From DVEG01 sp964405435 (GTDB taxonomy: Bacteria > Cyanobacteriota > Cyanobacteriia > Cyanobacteriales > Oscillatoriaceae): a stretch of 64,000 bases of DNA. Position numbers and translations under genes: made by a program. This document shows, piece by piece, positions 1 through 9,468 of the stretch (the first letter of the stretch is position 1; every line of letters begins with the position of its first letter). The DNA lies in the NCBI GenBank assembly GCA_964405435.1, contig CAYOOD010000001.1:62001-126000 (forward strand), written 5' to 3'. Below the pieces are notes generated by a model that was given only the letters and a program-made list of their open reading frames with translations, ran no database searches and was not told the DNA's origin.

Positions 1-1
1 T

Positions 2-1111
2 TTCAGCCTTATCGCTAGCGGCAACAGCGCCGATTCTTCTGTCGCAGCCGGATTCAGATTTTCCCAGATTGGCAAAAATTTTTCAACCTTTGCCACTGCC
101 ACGATAGACACGGAAAATCGCTTGCGGTGGAGTTGGGTTCAAAATTTGGGAGCGCTGAGGTTGCAATCGCGCGGCAATGAAATCGGCTTGAATGCAGAAC
201 TCAGCTACAATCTATCCGGCACGCCTATGGGTAGCAGCGCCAATCAGGTATTTTTGAGTTATGAAACCCGCGAGGCAGATAATTTAGCGACCCTGGGCTG
301 GCGCTATCAATCTCCCCAACGGACGCGAGATGGTAGAAATATTTGGTCAGTGGATTTAGGCTATGGGATAGGCGATCGCGGAAATGGTCTTATTGCTTCG
401 GCTTCAACTGCTCTGCTGCCGGGGGTAGACGTGCGGTTGCGCTACCAGGAAGTTTCTGCCACCTCTGACGAATCCACTTTCCGAATCGAGTTGGTTCCGC
501 GCTTCAACCTCCAGGGAGGAATTACCCCAGCCGATCCTCGCTTTGAACGCTTGCGAACCCGAGGGGGAATGTTGATACAGCCTTTCTTCGATCGCGACAA
601 TAACGGCAAGCGCCATACCCACGAAAAATTCTACTTAGAAGATTCTAACCTCTTGCTCGTTATCAATAATAAATCTTTAGAATCGTGGCGACCCGATATT
701 CAAAGAAATGGAATTTTTATCGACCTCGAACCGGGAATTTATCGCCTAGACCTCGATCCGGCTGGATTTCCCCCTGACTGGTCGCCTGTTGAAAATGCTT
801 ATGCTGTGGAAGTTGTGGCTGGCAGTTACACCCCTGTTTTACTGCCCCTGACTGTTTCCTACACTGTCACGGGTGTTGTCACCGATGCGGCGGGCAAAGT
901 GGCAGTCGGCGCTAGAGTGGAAGCCGTGCCAGCAGATAGCAGCCAGCGAATTTTATCGATTACTAACGGTGCTGGGGTATTTTATTTAGAAAAATTGCAG
1001 CAAGGAAGTTATACTTTGCTCGTAAACGGGCAGCCAGCGCAGCCCAATACTCTAGAAATCAATCAATCGTCCCAACCTTTTCAAGAATTAAACTTGCAGC
1101 AAGCTCATTAA
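2..1111 (+). CDS. Usher-like outer-membrane protein, 3' part (5' end outside window)
   Basis: The frame is open from the window edge to TAA at 1111, giving the last 369 residues or so of a longer protein. The first ~180 visible residues alternate polar and hydrophobic positions with aromatic-rich strands, as in an outer-membrane beta-barrel. A short Asp/Asn-rich loop (FDRDNNGKR, codons near 590-615) follows, then an Ig-like region and a C-terminal carboxypeptidase-regulatory-like beta-sandwich (YTVTGVVTDAAGK near 860-900, then NGAGVFYLEKL). This order is seen in usher-like or surface-assembly proteins of cyanobacteria. The usher assignment is inferred; the barrel plus regulatory-like domain is what the sequence shows. 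No chaperone or fimbrial subunit gene is visible downstream. Confidence 0.55.
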   Translation, partial: FSLIASGNSADSSVAAGFRFSQIGKNFSTFATATIDTENRLRWSWVQNLGALRLQSRGNEIGLNAELSYNLSGTPMGSSANQVFLSYETREADNLATLGWRYQSPQRTRDGRNIWSVDLGYGIGDRGNGLIASASTALLPGVDVRLRYQEVSATSDESTFRIELVPRFNLQGGITPADPRFERLRTRGGMLIQPFFDRDNNGKRHTHEKFYLEDSNLLLVINNKSLESWRPDIQRNGIFIDLEPGIYRLDLDPAGFPPDWSPVENAYAVEVVAGSYTPVLLPLTVSYTVTGVVTDAAGKVAVGARVEAVPADSSQRILSITNGAGVFYLEKLQQGSYTLLVNGQPAQPNTLEINQSSQPFQELNLQQAH

Positions 1112-1228
1112 GGGGCGATCGCTGTCGATGTCCCCAGCGCTATAGCTTCACCGCACCGACGGCACCGCCGCCCCAGCCAACTCCTGTGAAGTAAGATCGA
1201 TAAGGACTTGAGAAAAAAAGGCGAGATT

Positions 1229-2536
1229 GTGAGTGATTCGACGCTGGAGCAGATTCTCAAATTGGCCACTCAGCGAGCAGACTCCGCTGAGGTCTACTAC
1301 CTGTCGAGCCAAGATACACCCATCGAATTTGAGAATAATCGCTTAAAATCCTTGCAAACCAAAGCACTTCAGGGAGTGGCTTTGCGAGTAACTTGCAATG
1401 GCAAGCTGGGTTTTGCCAGCTCCACGGATTTGACGCGCCTCGAAGACTTGGTAGACGCTGCCGTGCAAACTGCCGCCACGGGCGATCCCGCTGAGTTTGA
1501 ATTTGCCAAGGGCGTTCGGATGACGGCACCGGAAACCACCTACACGCCACCCACCACCCAGGAATTGGTAGAAGAGGGCAAAAAGCTGATCGAGCAGGTG
1601 CGCGAGTACAACAGTGAGATTTTAGTCGATGTCAGCTTCCACGTCCGCAAGGGGTGGGTGAAAATTGTCACCAATAGCGACGTTTACGCGGAACGCTCCA
1701 GCCAGATTGTCAGCGTCTCGCTCTCCGGCAATCTCGTGCGGGGAGAAGATTTCTTGCAAGCATACAGCTACGACGTGGCGCGCGATCGCCCCATCGAACC
1801 CGATCGCGTACTCCAGCAGCTTTTGGAAAAATACCGTCGGGCTGAGCGCAACGCCACCATCACCAGCGGCTCCTACCCCGTCCTCTTCACCCCCAGAGCC
1901 GCAGCCAGTACCCTCGGCAATCTCTTCGATACCGTGCTTTCCGGGCAAGTAGTCTGCCAGAAAGCCTCTCCTCTGGCGGACAAAGTAGGTCAAACCCTCT
2001 TCGACGATCGCTTCACCCTGTTTGAAGACCCGGCGATCGGGCCATCGGCTTGCCCCTTTGACGATGAGGGCACGCCCACCAGCCGCAAAGTCTACATCGA
2101 CCGAGGCACGGTGAAAGGATTTTATTGGGATCGCCGCTGGGCGGCTCGCGCCGGGGTCGAGTCTACCGGCAATGGCTTCCGAGGCGGGCTGTCTCGCCCC
2201 AGCCCCGATATGGTCAATCTTTGCATCGCACCCGGTCAGACTTCGACTGCTGACTTGATTGCCAGTATGCAAGAAGGGTTAATTGTCGATCAGGTCTTGG
2301 GTGCGGGACAGTCCAATCAATTGGCGGGCGAGTTTTCTGTCAACCTGGATCTGGGCTATAAAGTCGAAAAAGGCGAGATTGTCGGTCGCGTGAAAAATAC
2401 GATGGTCGCCGGCAATATTTTTGAGGCATTTAAGAATTTGGCAGATCTGAGCGATTCCCCGGAATGGATCGGCGGCGGCGCTTATTTGCCGAGCCTGTTA
2501 TTTACGCAGCTTGGCGTGGCGGCACGTCAAGGATAG
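1229..2536 (+). CDS. TldD/PmbA-family protein, TldE (PmbA) type
   Basis: This 435-residue protein belongs to the TldD/PmbA family. In bacteria TldD and TldE form a heteromeric metalloprotease that degrades unfolded peptides and matures some modified peptides. The family N-terminus is clear (AEVYYLSSQDTPIEFENN), as are the central beta-rich domain and the C-terminal GEFSVNLDLGYKVEKGEIVG segment. I find no HExxxH zinc motif, so this is the non-metal-binding TldE/PmbA-like partner; a TldD gene is not in the window. I chose GTG 1229 because homologues start close to this SDSTLEQIL segment. An in-frame TTG at 1208, preceded by AAGGA, is the alternative and adds 7 residues. The gene ends 25 bases before the next start, so the two are probably co-transcribed. 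Confidence 0.85.
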   Translation: MSDSTLEQILKLATQRADSAEVYYLSSQDTPIEFENNRLKSLQTKALQGVALRVTCNGKLGFASSTDLTRLEDLVDAAVQTAATGDPAEFEFAKGVRMTAPETTYTPPTTQELVEEGKKLIEQVREYNSEILVDVSFHVRKGWVKIVTNSDVYAERSSQIVSVSLSGNLVRGEDFLQAYSYDVARDRPIEPDRVLQQLLEKYRRAERNATITSGSYPVLFTPRAAASTLGNLFDTVLSGQVVCQKASPLADKVGQTLFDDRFTLFEDPAIGPSACPFDDEGTPTSRKVYIDRGTVKGFYWDRRWAARAGVESTGNGFRGGLSRPSPDMVNLCIAPGQTSTADLIASMQEGLIVDQVLGAGQSNQLAGEFSVNLDLGYKVEKGEIVGRVKNTMVAGNIFEAFKNLADLSDSPEWIGGGAYLPSLLFTQLGVAARQG

Positions 2537-2561
2537 GAAACCGCACCAGGAGGAGTGGATG

Positions 2562-3422
2562 ATGGGGATAGGGAGAAAAATTAGGAATCTTTTTAGTTTT
2601 TTGGGGCGATCGCGCGTTCTGTTGGTTGCACTCTTGGCCTCGCTGTTGCTGTCTGGCTGCGTGGAGTACGATGTCGGGATAAATTTCGAGAGTCAGACGC
2701 ACGGCGAATTCGTACAGCACGTTAAGCTAGCAGAAACGCTAAAGAGTTTTAGCGGTTCGTCGGTGCAGGAATGGTTGCAAAATATCGAGCGGCGATCGCG
2801 CCAATTGGGCGGGCGTGTCAAGCGGCTTTCCCAGCAAGAGATGATTGTTACCATTCCGTTCAATAATGGCGCTGAGCTGGAAGAGAAATTTAACCGATTT
2901 TTCAATCCGGCTGAGAATAAAAGCGCCCGATCGCGCGGCAAAGACGAACTGGACCTGCCGGAGATCAAATCTCACCTCAGCGTCACCCAGAATAACTTAC
3001 TGCTGGCGCTGCGGAATCACTTGAGCTATGACTTGGACATGCGATCGCTCGGCGTTATTTCCTCAGAGGGAAACGTCCTCGTCAGCCCCGGTTCGCTCAT
3101 AGATTTAGAATTCAGACTCAACACGCCGTGGGGAGCCCGCAGTATAGAAACCGGCCTCGACGCGATCGCTCCAGACGTTCGCAATGACGGACGCCAGCTA
3201 GTCTGGGCGCTCAAACCCGATCGTCTCAACCATATAGAGGTTCTGTTCTGGGTGCCCAGTCCGATCGGAATTGGCGCGCTGGGTATTATCCTCTTGGTTG
3301 CCGCCGGCAGTTTCGTGAAATACCAACTGTTTCCAGCACTGGGGATAGGCACGCCCAAGCAAAAAACCGTCAAGCCTTCTGGAGCGGATACGGGAGCGCC
3401 GCCTCTAGAGAAAGTTTCGTAG
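2562..3422 (+). CDS. DUF3153 family lipoprotein
   Basis: This 286-residue protein matches the cyanobacterial DUF3153 family of unknown function. It has a basic N-terminus, a hydrophobic stretch and a lipobox (LLLSGC), so it should be lipid-anchored; a second membrane segment lies near the C-terminus (IGALGIILLVAAGSF) before a basic tail. The body is mixed alpha/beta. AGGAGGA at 2548-2554 sits 7 bases before ATG 2562, which I prefer to ATG 2559. The open frame reaches back to 2511 inside the preceding gene, but those codons lack a plausible start. It is closely linked to the TldE-like gene and convergent with the giant kinase. Confidence 0.8.
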   Translation: MGIGRKIRNLFSFLGRSRVLLVALLASLLLSGCVEYDVGINFESQTHGEFVQHVKLAETLKSFSGSSVQEWLQNIERRSRQLGGRVKRLSQQEMIVTIPFNNGAELEEKFNRFFNPAENKSARSRGKDELDLPEIKSHLSVTQNNLLLALRNHLSYDLDMRSLGVISSEGNVLVSPGSLIDLEFRLNTPWGARSIETGLDAIAPDVRNDGRQLVWALKPDRLNHIEVLFWVPSPIGIGALGIILLVAAGSFVKYQLFPALGIGTPKQKTVKPSGADTGAPPLEKVS

Positions 3423-3455
3423 GTTCGGCTTCTCGTGTAGGAAACCCAAAAAAGA

Positions 3456-3571
3456 CCTAACCCCCTAACCCCCTTCCCTTGCAGGGAAGGGGGAAAAAAG
3501 TAAGATTTTCTCGCCTGCGCTTTTCGTTTTCTCCCCCTCCCCATTTCGGCGAGGGGGCTGGGGGGAGAGGT
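3456..3571. repeat. Dispersed CCTAACCCCC / GGGAAGGGGG palindromic repeat
   Basis: The spacer between the two convergent genes is filled by a C-rich/G-rich palindromic sequence: CCTAACCCCCTAACCCCC, then TTCCCTTGCAGGGAA, then a second imperfect palindrome (CTCCCCCTCCCC against GAGGGGGCTGGGGGGAG). This type of repeat is widely dispersed in filamentous cyanobacterial genomes. The folded stems could end transcription from both sides, which is inferred. Confidence 0.6.
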
Positions 3572-3580
3572 TCAATTTTC

Positions 3581-6500
3581 CTACACTTGCGGTTTGACGG
3601 GAATCGAAATCACAAACTCCGCTCCCTCTCCCGGTTTTGAAATACAGGTAAATTGTCCCTTGTGCGCGTCCACGACAATTTGATAGCTGATTGACAGCCC
3701 CAAACCCGTGCCAGAGCCCACTGGTTTTGTCGTAAAGAAGGGGTCAAATATCTTCTTTTGCAACTCCTCTTTAATGCCAGGGCCATTGTCAGCAATGCGT
3801 ACCGTCACCGTATTCTTGTCCGATGCCAAAGTGCGAATGGTAATTGTCGGCTTGGTGTCGGCAGGAAAGTCCTTATCCCTGGACTGCTCCAAAGCATCCA
3901 TCGCGTTGTTGAGAACGTTCATCAGCACTTGATTCAACTGCGAAGCGTAACAGGTTACTTTCGGCAGTTTCCCGTACTCTTTGATAATTTCGATGCCGCT
4001 GCGATCCGATCGCTCTTTGAACCGGTGCTGCAAAATCAACAGCGTCGATTCGATGCCCTCGTGGATATCCACCGGCTTCATCGATGCCTCGTCCAGGCGC
4101 GAGAAGTTCCGCAAGCTCAGCACGATTTGGCGGATGCGCTCAGCTCCTATTTTCATGGAGTCGAGGAGTTTTTGCAAGTCTTCTACGAGAAATTCCAGCT
4201 CGATCGCCTCGATTTCTTCTGCAATCTCCGGCACGGGTTTGGGATAGTGTTCCTGGTAGAGTTCCACCAAGCCGAGCAAGTCTTTAACGTAATCGCTTGC
4301 TGGCGTCAGGTTGCCGTAGATAAAATTGACGGGGTTGTTGATTTCGTGCGCCACGCCCGCCACCAGTTGCCCGAGGCTGGACATTTTCTCGCTCTGAATC
4401 AGTTGCCCTTGCGTGCGCTGCAGTTGGTGCAGGGTTTGTTCGAGCCGCGCATTTTTTTCGTTGAGTTCCTGCGTCCTTTCTTGGACTTTCTGCTCGAGTG
4501 AGGCATACAGCAGGGCATTTTCTAGAGAGATAGCGGTCTGGGAGGAAAGCAGTTTCAAGACTTCCAGGCGATCGGGCGTGAACGCGCCGACTGTGAGGTT
4601 ATTTTCTAAGTAGAGAATCGCGATGAGTTGCCCTTGATTGAGGATGGGCGTACACAAAACAGATTTCAGTTGCCGTTGGGCAATATACGGATCGGCGGTA
4701 AATCGCCCCTCAACAGCAGCGTTGTTTAAAACGACATCGGAGCGCGTGCGTTCTATATAGTTAATCAGCGTCACTGGCAAATCGCGGCTGGAGTCTACCG
4801 GGATAGATTGCTGGACGAGAACCTGTTGGCGCTCGACAGTGGCTTCTGCTGCGATCGTCAGTTTTCCCTCTCTTTGCAAGATGAGAAAGCCTTTTTGCGC
4901 CCCGGCGTTCTCGATGAGAATTTTCATCAACTTAGCCAGTAACTTGTCGAGGACGATTTCACTCGATATGGTTTGAGAGGCTTTCATCACCGTGGACAGA
5001 TCCAGTTCCCCGGAACCGCTGCCAGTCGTGGTGTGCATCGAGGCATTGCCCGTGTCTGTGATGCGAGTTTTGACTGGCGTTTTGGCGAGCAACTGGCTGT
5101 ATTTTTCTTCCAAATCTTCCACTTTTCGACTAGCCCCCCAACGTTGGTAGCCATAGTGAGCCTCCGTCAGGTACACTTTGGCATATTTTGGTTTCCCTTT
5201 GTTTAACCAGAATTTAGCAGCCAGTTCGCTGGCTAAGGCTTCATTCTGAAAGAATTCATGTTCTGTAGCGGATTCGATCGCGCGATCGTATAAATCGATC
5301 GCCTCTTCTGCATTTCCAGAAATGCGGGCCATTTCTGCCGCCACTAACAGATATTTGTGCAGGAAGTTTTCGGGACAGTTTTCTGCCCAGATTTTTACCT
5401 GCGCTTGATTGGCTTCTAATTTCTCCCAGTATTGCTTCTGCTCTTCTTCTGAGGCTTCTGGGTACAGAGCAGCCAGGAGGAGCGACTGGTAAAAATTAAA
5501 TTCTGTCACTGGCAGCGTTCCGCTGATAAACGCAAGCTGCTTTTCTACTGATTCAGCACAGGCAAGGGCTTCGTCTAGCTGACCATACAGATAAAGAACC
5601 TGGAATTTGCGAATCAGATAAAAGGCGATCGAGAAAAAGTTTTGACGTTTTTGGCAAATTTCCAGAAACTCGGTTTCGCTGAGTTCCTCTGCTTCAAAAA
5701 TAAATTTTTCAGAAGTGAGCTTGCTCAAATTCGCTACAATAAGCTGAAGTCCTATCAAAATTTCAGTTGAAAGCAGGTTTTTGGTTTTTTTGGTGAATTG
5801 GATGTACTTGGGTATTTCTTCCAAAATTTGCTTTAAATTCTTGCCTTGAAAAAAGAAATTACTGGCCGAGTTGTGCAGCAGATAACCTGCATATTCTAAA
5901 TCTCCCGATTCCAAGGCTGCCTGATACCCTTCCCGGTTGATAAGGTTTGACTCTTTTACATGCTTGAACCAGTAACTCAAAGCATTGGCTAAAGAAGCGC
6001 AGGCTTTGCACTTCAGTTGGAGTTTCCCCCATTTTTCAGTCAGCTTTAAGGCTACTTGTCCGAACTCATAAGCTAATTTGTATTCTCCAAAAAATGCAAT
6101 TGAAAGCATCCCATAGTTGGTATAGCAAAGACACGATTCGGGAGCGGAGCCGTATTTCAAGGAGATATTCACGCCTTTTAAAACAGCCACCATCCAGACC
6201 TGCGGATTGTAGAGGTACGCCGGTGTTAAGAAGTTCGTGATTAATTCCAATGCAATTTTTTTCTCCGGCTCCATCATTTCCGGTTCGTCGATTAAAGACG
6301 CAATGGATTTATATCCCAAACTTTCTTTCGCGCGCTCAAATTCTGCCGCGATCGCCGTTTGGAAGTCTTCCGATGGCAACTCTACTCCCAGCAAGTCGAG
6401 CGCCTTTCTTCCTGCTATCACCGCCTCCTCATATTTAGACTGAAGCGAACACTGCACGATCAGCAGGTTGTAAATTTCAGCACTCTCCGTAGCCGATCGC

Positions 6501-8974
6501 GCGTTGGCTAAGGTCAGGTTAATAAATTTCTCAGATTCCTCGAAATTGCCGTTGAGATACTCGATCTCTGCCCGTCTTTTATGCAAAGCCAGAGCCAAGT
6601 CGTAGTGCTTTTCCCAGACATCGGCGGGCAATCCCTCCATGCCGGCGGTCAAATATTGCTGAGCAGCGACATAAGCGGTAGCGTCTTTAGCTTTTTTTCC
6701 GGCTTCTAAGTTCAAGCTAGCCAACTCAATCTGTTCTCGCTCGTCGGATATGAGCGATCGCGCCACATTTAAATGATCCACCAGCTCGAAAATTCTCTCC
6801 GAGCGATATTCGGCGGGGGTATTCGCCAGCAGGAGCTGCCCGATCTGCAGGTGAACGGCTTTTTTCTGGGACTCCTCAATCAGAGAATAAGCCGCTTGTT
6901 GGACGCGATCGTGCAGAAATTTATAATTGAGAATCAACAGCGGCAGGTTGATCAAGTCCACATCCGTGCGGTCTAGCTCGGAAGCTGGCAAAATCAATCC
7001 TTCCTGAATCGCCGGCAAAAGGTCTTGGAACGTTTCCGACGCTTCTTTTTCGTAGATGAGCGAGAGGGTGTTCAAGTCAAATTGATTGCCCAAACAAGCC
7101 ACCAAGCGCAAAACCTGCTGAGTGGACTCCGGCAGTTTCTTCAATTTGCCGATCATCAGCTCCACCACATTGTCGGTGATGCCCATCTTTTCAATGTGGG
7201 CGGCATCCCACTGCCACCCGCCTTTATTGCCAGACGAGGGGCGGGTGAAAGTAATCAGATTTTCCTGATACAGGGTTTTGAGGAATTCGCTGACAAAGAA
7301 GGGGTTGCCTTGGGTTTTCCTCAGCACCAGTTCCGCCAAGGGTCTGACGCGGGCGGAGTCGCTGTGCAGGGTTTCGGCAGTCAACTGGACGAGGTGATCG
7401 AGGTTGAGGGGAGCGAGCAAGATCTCGTTGATGATAGCGTCCTGTTTGCGCAGTGCGTCCAGGCTCATCATCAGCGGGTGGGTGGGGCTGACTTCATTAT
7501 CGCGGTAAGCCCCGATTAGAAATAGATATTCTGTCTGATCGTCCGCCACCATCAATTCGATCAGCTTGAGTGTGGCAGAGTCTGCCCACTGCAGGTCGTC
7601 GAGGAAGATGACTAAGGGATGCTCGAAAGAGCAAAACACCCGAATGAAGTTCTGAAAGACGAAGTTGAAGCGATTTTGGGCCTCGGTGGGGCCTAATTCT
7701 GATACGGGTGGCTGTGGCCCGACAATCAGTTCGACTTCGGGGATCACGTCTACGATAATTTGACCGTTTGGCCCAAAGGCTGTGAGGAGTTTTTCGCGCC
7801 ACCTTTTGAGCTGTTCTTCGCTTTCGGTGAGCAATTGCCGCACCAATTCGGAAAAGGCGGTGACGATCGCGCTGTAGGGGATCGTCCGCTGAAACTGGTC
7901 GAATTTCCCGGAGATGAAATATCCGTGCTTGCGGGTAATGGGTTGCGCCAGAAGCTGGACGAGGGCGGATTTGCCGATGCCGGAATAGCCCGCCACCAGC
8001 ATCATTTCCGTTTGCCCTTCTTTGCTGACGCGATCGAACGCTGCCAGGAGGGTTTCGATGTCGCGATCGCGCCCGTACAGCTTTGGCGGAATTTGAAACT
8101 TTTCAGAAATATCCTGCCGTCCGAGCGGAAATTCTGCTATGTCCCCAACCGACTGCAACTGTCTGAGGCATTCCTCTAAATCCGCTTTCAGCCCCCAAGC
8201 ACTCTGATATCGCTTTTCTGCCGTTTTTGCCGCTAATTTCATTACGATATTAGACAGGGCTTTGGGAATTTCTGGATTGACTTCGTGGGGCGGCACGAGC
8301 TGTCTGGCGATGTGGCAGTGAACCAACTCCATCGCATCGGTTGTCTCAAAAGGCAGGCGGTGGGTCAGCAATTCGTAAAAGGTGAGGCCGAGGGAATAAA
8401 AATCCGTGCGGTAATCCAGCGATCGGTTCATCCGTCCGGTTTGCTCTGGCGACATGTAAGCCAGCGTTCCCTCTAAGACATTCGGATTTTTTATCGCGGT
8501 CGTTTCTCGACTCGCGACGGTGGCGATGCTGAAATCGATAAATTTTAGCTGTCCTGTGGCGGGATTGAAAACAATATTAGAAGGATTAATATCTTTGTGA
8601 ATAATATTTAAAGCGTGAATTTCTCCCAAATCCTCTGCTATTTTTATCGCAATATTGAGAAATCCCAAAAGCGTAAATTTTTGGGAAGCCGTCAAAATTT
8701 TCAAGGATTCCCCACCGAAATCCTCTAAAACCATTACTAAAGAATTTTTATATTTATGCAAGTCCCAGGATCTGACGACCCCTTCTAGATTCAGGGAGCG
8801 GGTTATTTCGTATTCCTGTTCGTATCTGGCGAGGTCTGCCTGCGTGGGATATTCGTGTTTGAGAAGTTTGAGGACAACGGGTTGATTGTCGCGATCGCGG
8901 CGTCCTCGATAAACCAGGGAGTTGGCACTTTCGTAGATGAGAGCGAGAATCTGGTATCCGGGAATCGCCATCAT
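3581..8974 (-). CDS. Giant Ser/Thr kinase - AAA ATPase - GAF - histidine kinase
   Basis: This 1797-residue sensor joins both bacterial kinase types. Residues 6-270 form a Hanks-type kinase: Lys36 in VVLKLL, catalytic loop HKDINPSN at 126-133, and a DFS in place of DFG at 147-149. An AAA-type ATPase follows, with Walker A GYSGIGKSA at 329-337 and Walker B IFLDDLQWAD about 130 residues later. Next comes a long alpha-helical TPR-like region, a GAF domain (about 1330-1480), a coiled coil with LEQKVQERTQELNEK, and a histidine kinase with the H-box GVAHEINNP and a complete ATP-binding domain ending near the C-terminus. This is the HstK architecture of multicellular cyanobacteria. There is no membrane segment, so it is cytoplasmic. 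The GAF ligand and phosphorelay partner are unknown; no response regulator gene is adjacent. Confidence 0.93.
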   Translation of the reverse strand: MMAIPGYQILALIYESANSLVYRGRRDRDNQPVVLKLLKHEYPTQADLARYEQEYEITRSLNLEGVVRSWDLHKYKNSLVMVLEDFGGESLKILTASQKFTLLGFLNIAIKIAEDLGEIHALNIIHKDINPSNIVFNPATGQLKFIDFSIATVASRETTAIKNPNVLEGTLAYMSPEQTGRMNRSLDYRTDFYSLGLTFYELLTHRLPFETTDAMELVHCHIARQLVPPHEVNPEIPKALSNIVMKLAAKTAEKRYQSAWGLKADLEECLRQLQSVGDIAEFPLGRQDISEKFQIPPKLYGRDRDIETLLAAFDRVSKEGQTEMMLVAGYSGIGKSALVQLLAQPITRKHGYFISGKFDQFQRTIPYSAIVTAFSELVRQLLTESEEQLKRWREKLLTAFGPNGQIIVDVIPEVELIVGPQPPVSELGPTEAQNRFNFVFQNFIRVFCSFEHPLVIFLDDLQWADSATLKLIELMVADDQTEYLFLIGAYRDNEVSPTHPLMMSLDALRKQDAIINEILLAPLNLDHLVQLTAETLHSDSARVRPLAELVLRKTQGNPFFVSEFLKTLYQENLITFTRPSSGNKGGWQWDAAHIEKMGITDNVVELMIGKLKKLPESTQQVLRLVACLGNQFDLNTLSLIYEKEASETFQDLLPAIQEGLILPASELDRTDVDLINLPLLILNYKFLHDRVQQAAYSLIEESQKKAVHLQIGQLLLANTPAEYRSERIFELVDHLNVARSLISDEREQIELASLNLEAGKKAKDATAYVAAQQYLTAGMEGLPADVWEKHYDLALALHKRRAEIEYLNGNFEESEKFINLTLANARSATESAEIYNLLIVQCSLQSKYEEAVIAGRKALDLLGVELPSEDFQTAIAAEFERAKESLGYKSIASLIDEPEMMEPEKKIALELITNFLTPAYLYNPQVWMVAVLKGVNISLKYGSAPESCLCYTNYGMLSIAFFGEYKLAYEFGQVALKLTEKWGKLQLKCKACASLANALSYWFKHVKESNLINREGYQAALESGDLEYAGYLLHNSASNFFFQGKNLKQILEEIPKYIQFTKKTKNLLSTEILIGLQLIVANLSKLTSEKFIFEAEELSETEFLEICQKRQNFFSIAFYLIRKFQVLYLYGQLDEALACAESVEKQLAFISGTLPVTEFNFYQSLLLAALYPEASEEEQKQYWEKLEANQAQVKIWAENCPENFLHKYLLVAAEMARISGNAEEAIDLYDRAIESATEHEFFQNEALASELAAKFWLNKGKPKYAKVYLTEAHYGYQRWGASRKVEDLEEKYSQLLAKTPVKTRITDTGNASMHTTTGSGSGELDLSTVMKASQTISSEIVLDKLLAKLMKILIENAGAQKGFLILQREGKLTIAAEATVERQQVLVQQSIPVDSSRDLPVTLINYIERTRSDVVLNNAAVEGRFTADPYIAQRQLKSVLCTPILNQGQLIAILYLENNLTVGAFTPDRLEVLKLLSSQTAISLENALLYASLEQKVQERTQELNEKNARLEQTLHQLQRTQGQLIQSEKMSSLGQLVAGVAHEINNPVNFIYGNLTPASDYVKDLLGLVELYQEHYPKPVPEIAEEIEAIELEFLVEDLQKLLDSMKIGAERIRQIVLSLRNFSRLDEASMKPVDIHEGIESTLLILQHRFKERSDRSGIEIIKEYGKLPKVTCYASQLNQVLMNVLNNAMDALEQSRDKDFPADTKPTITIRTLASDKNTVTVRIADNGPGIKEELQKKIFDPFFTTKPVGSGTGLGLSISYQIVVDAHKGQFTCISKPGEGAEFVISIPVKPQV

Positions 8975-9468
8975 AGTCCTGCTTTCCTGAATCGGTTGTT
9001 ACTCAATTATAAAGTCATATCGCTCGATTGCGTTCTGGTTGCCCGCGCTTGTCAGAGGAGAGAAATTTTGCACTTTCTGCACTGATGGAGTAAATCTCTC
9101 TATCGATTTGTTTAATTGCCACCCTTTGAGAGAGTAACTGCCTCAAGCGATTGAGCTTTTTTAGAAAAATATTGCAATACCTAGCGGGCTTTCCGCCCTT
9201 ATAGTACCCGGACGCAATTTGTTTTTAACCCTACACCCTTTGTCAACCGGACTTCACCGATACATTTTCAGAGATTTTTTGCCCGTCCCTCTCCAAAAGT
9301 CAGTATACCTACTGACTTCCCCGCCGATCTCTAAAAAAATGTAAAGTTTTTCGCCGACTTCTCGCGATCGGCGGCCAGAGAAATTTACAAAAATTTACAG
9401 GACTGGCGGGGAGAACGCCACCACCTCCGGAGAGAGCCCGATCTTTTGCAAGCCGTCTCAAGCCTACT
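8975..9468. other. Intergenic region with small hairpins
   Basis: No gene is supported in this 494-bp spacer, which holds the upstream region of the giant kinase. Two inverted repeats stand out: GCGGGCTTTCCGCCC near 9183-9197, and a perfect 8-bp-arm hairpin (AGTCAGTA, loop TACC, TACTGACT) at 9298-9317. The latter could be an operator or part of a terminator for the broken cyclase gene; neither role is demonstrated. Confidence 0.5.

Noticed and set aside
1622..2272. A 216-codon minus-strand frame within the TldE-like gene
   Set aside because: It is antisense to a gene with clear family features and has no homology that I can see.
3758..4501. A 247-codon + strand frame
   Set aside because: It is antisense to the histidine-kinase end of the giant sensor and mirrors its conserved codons.
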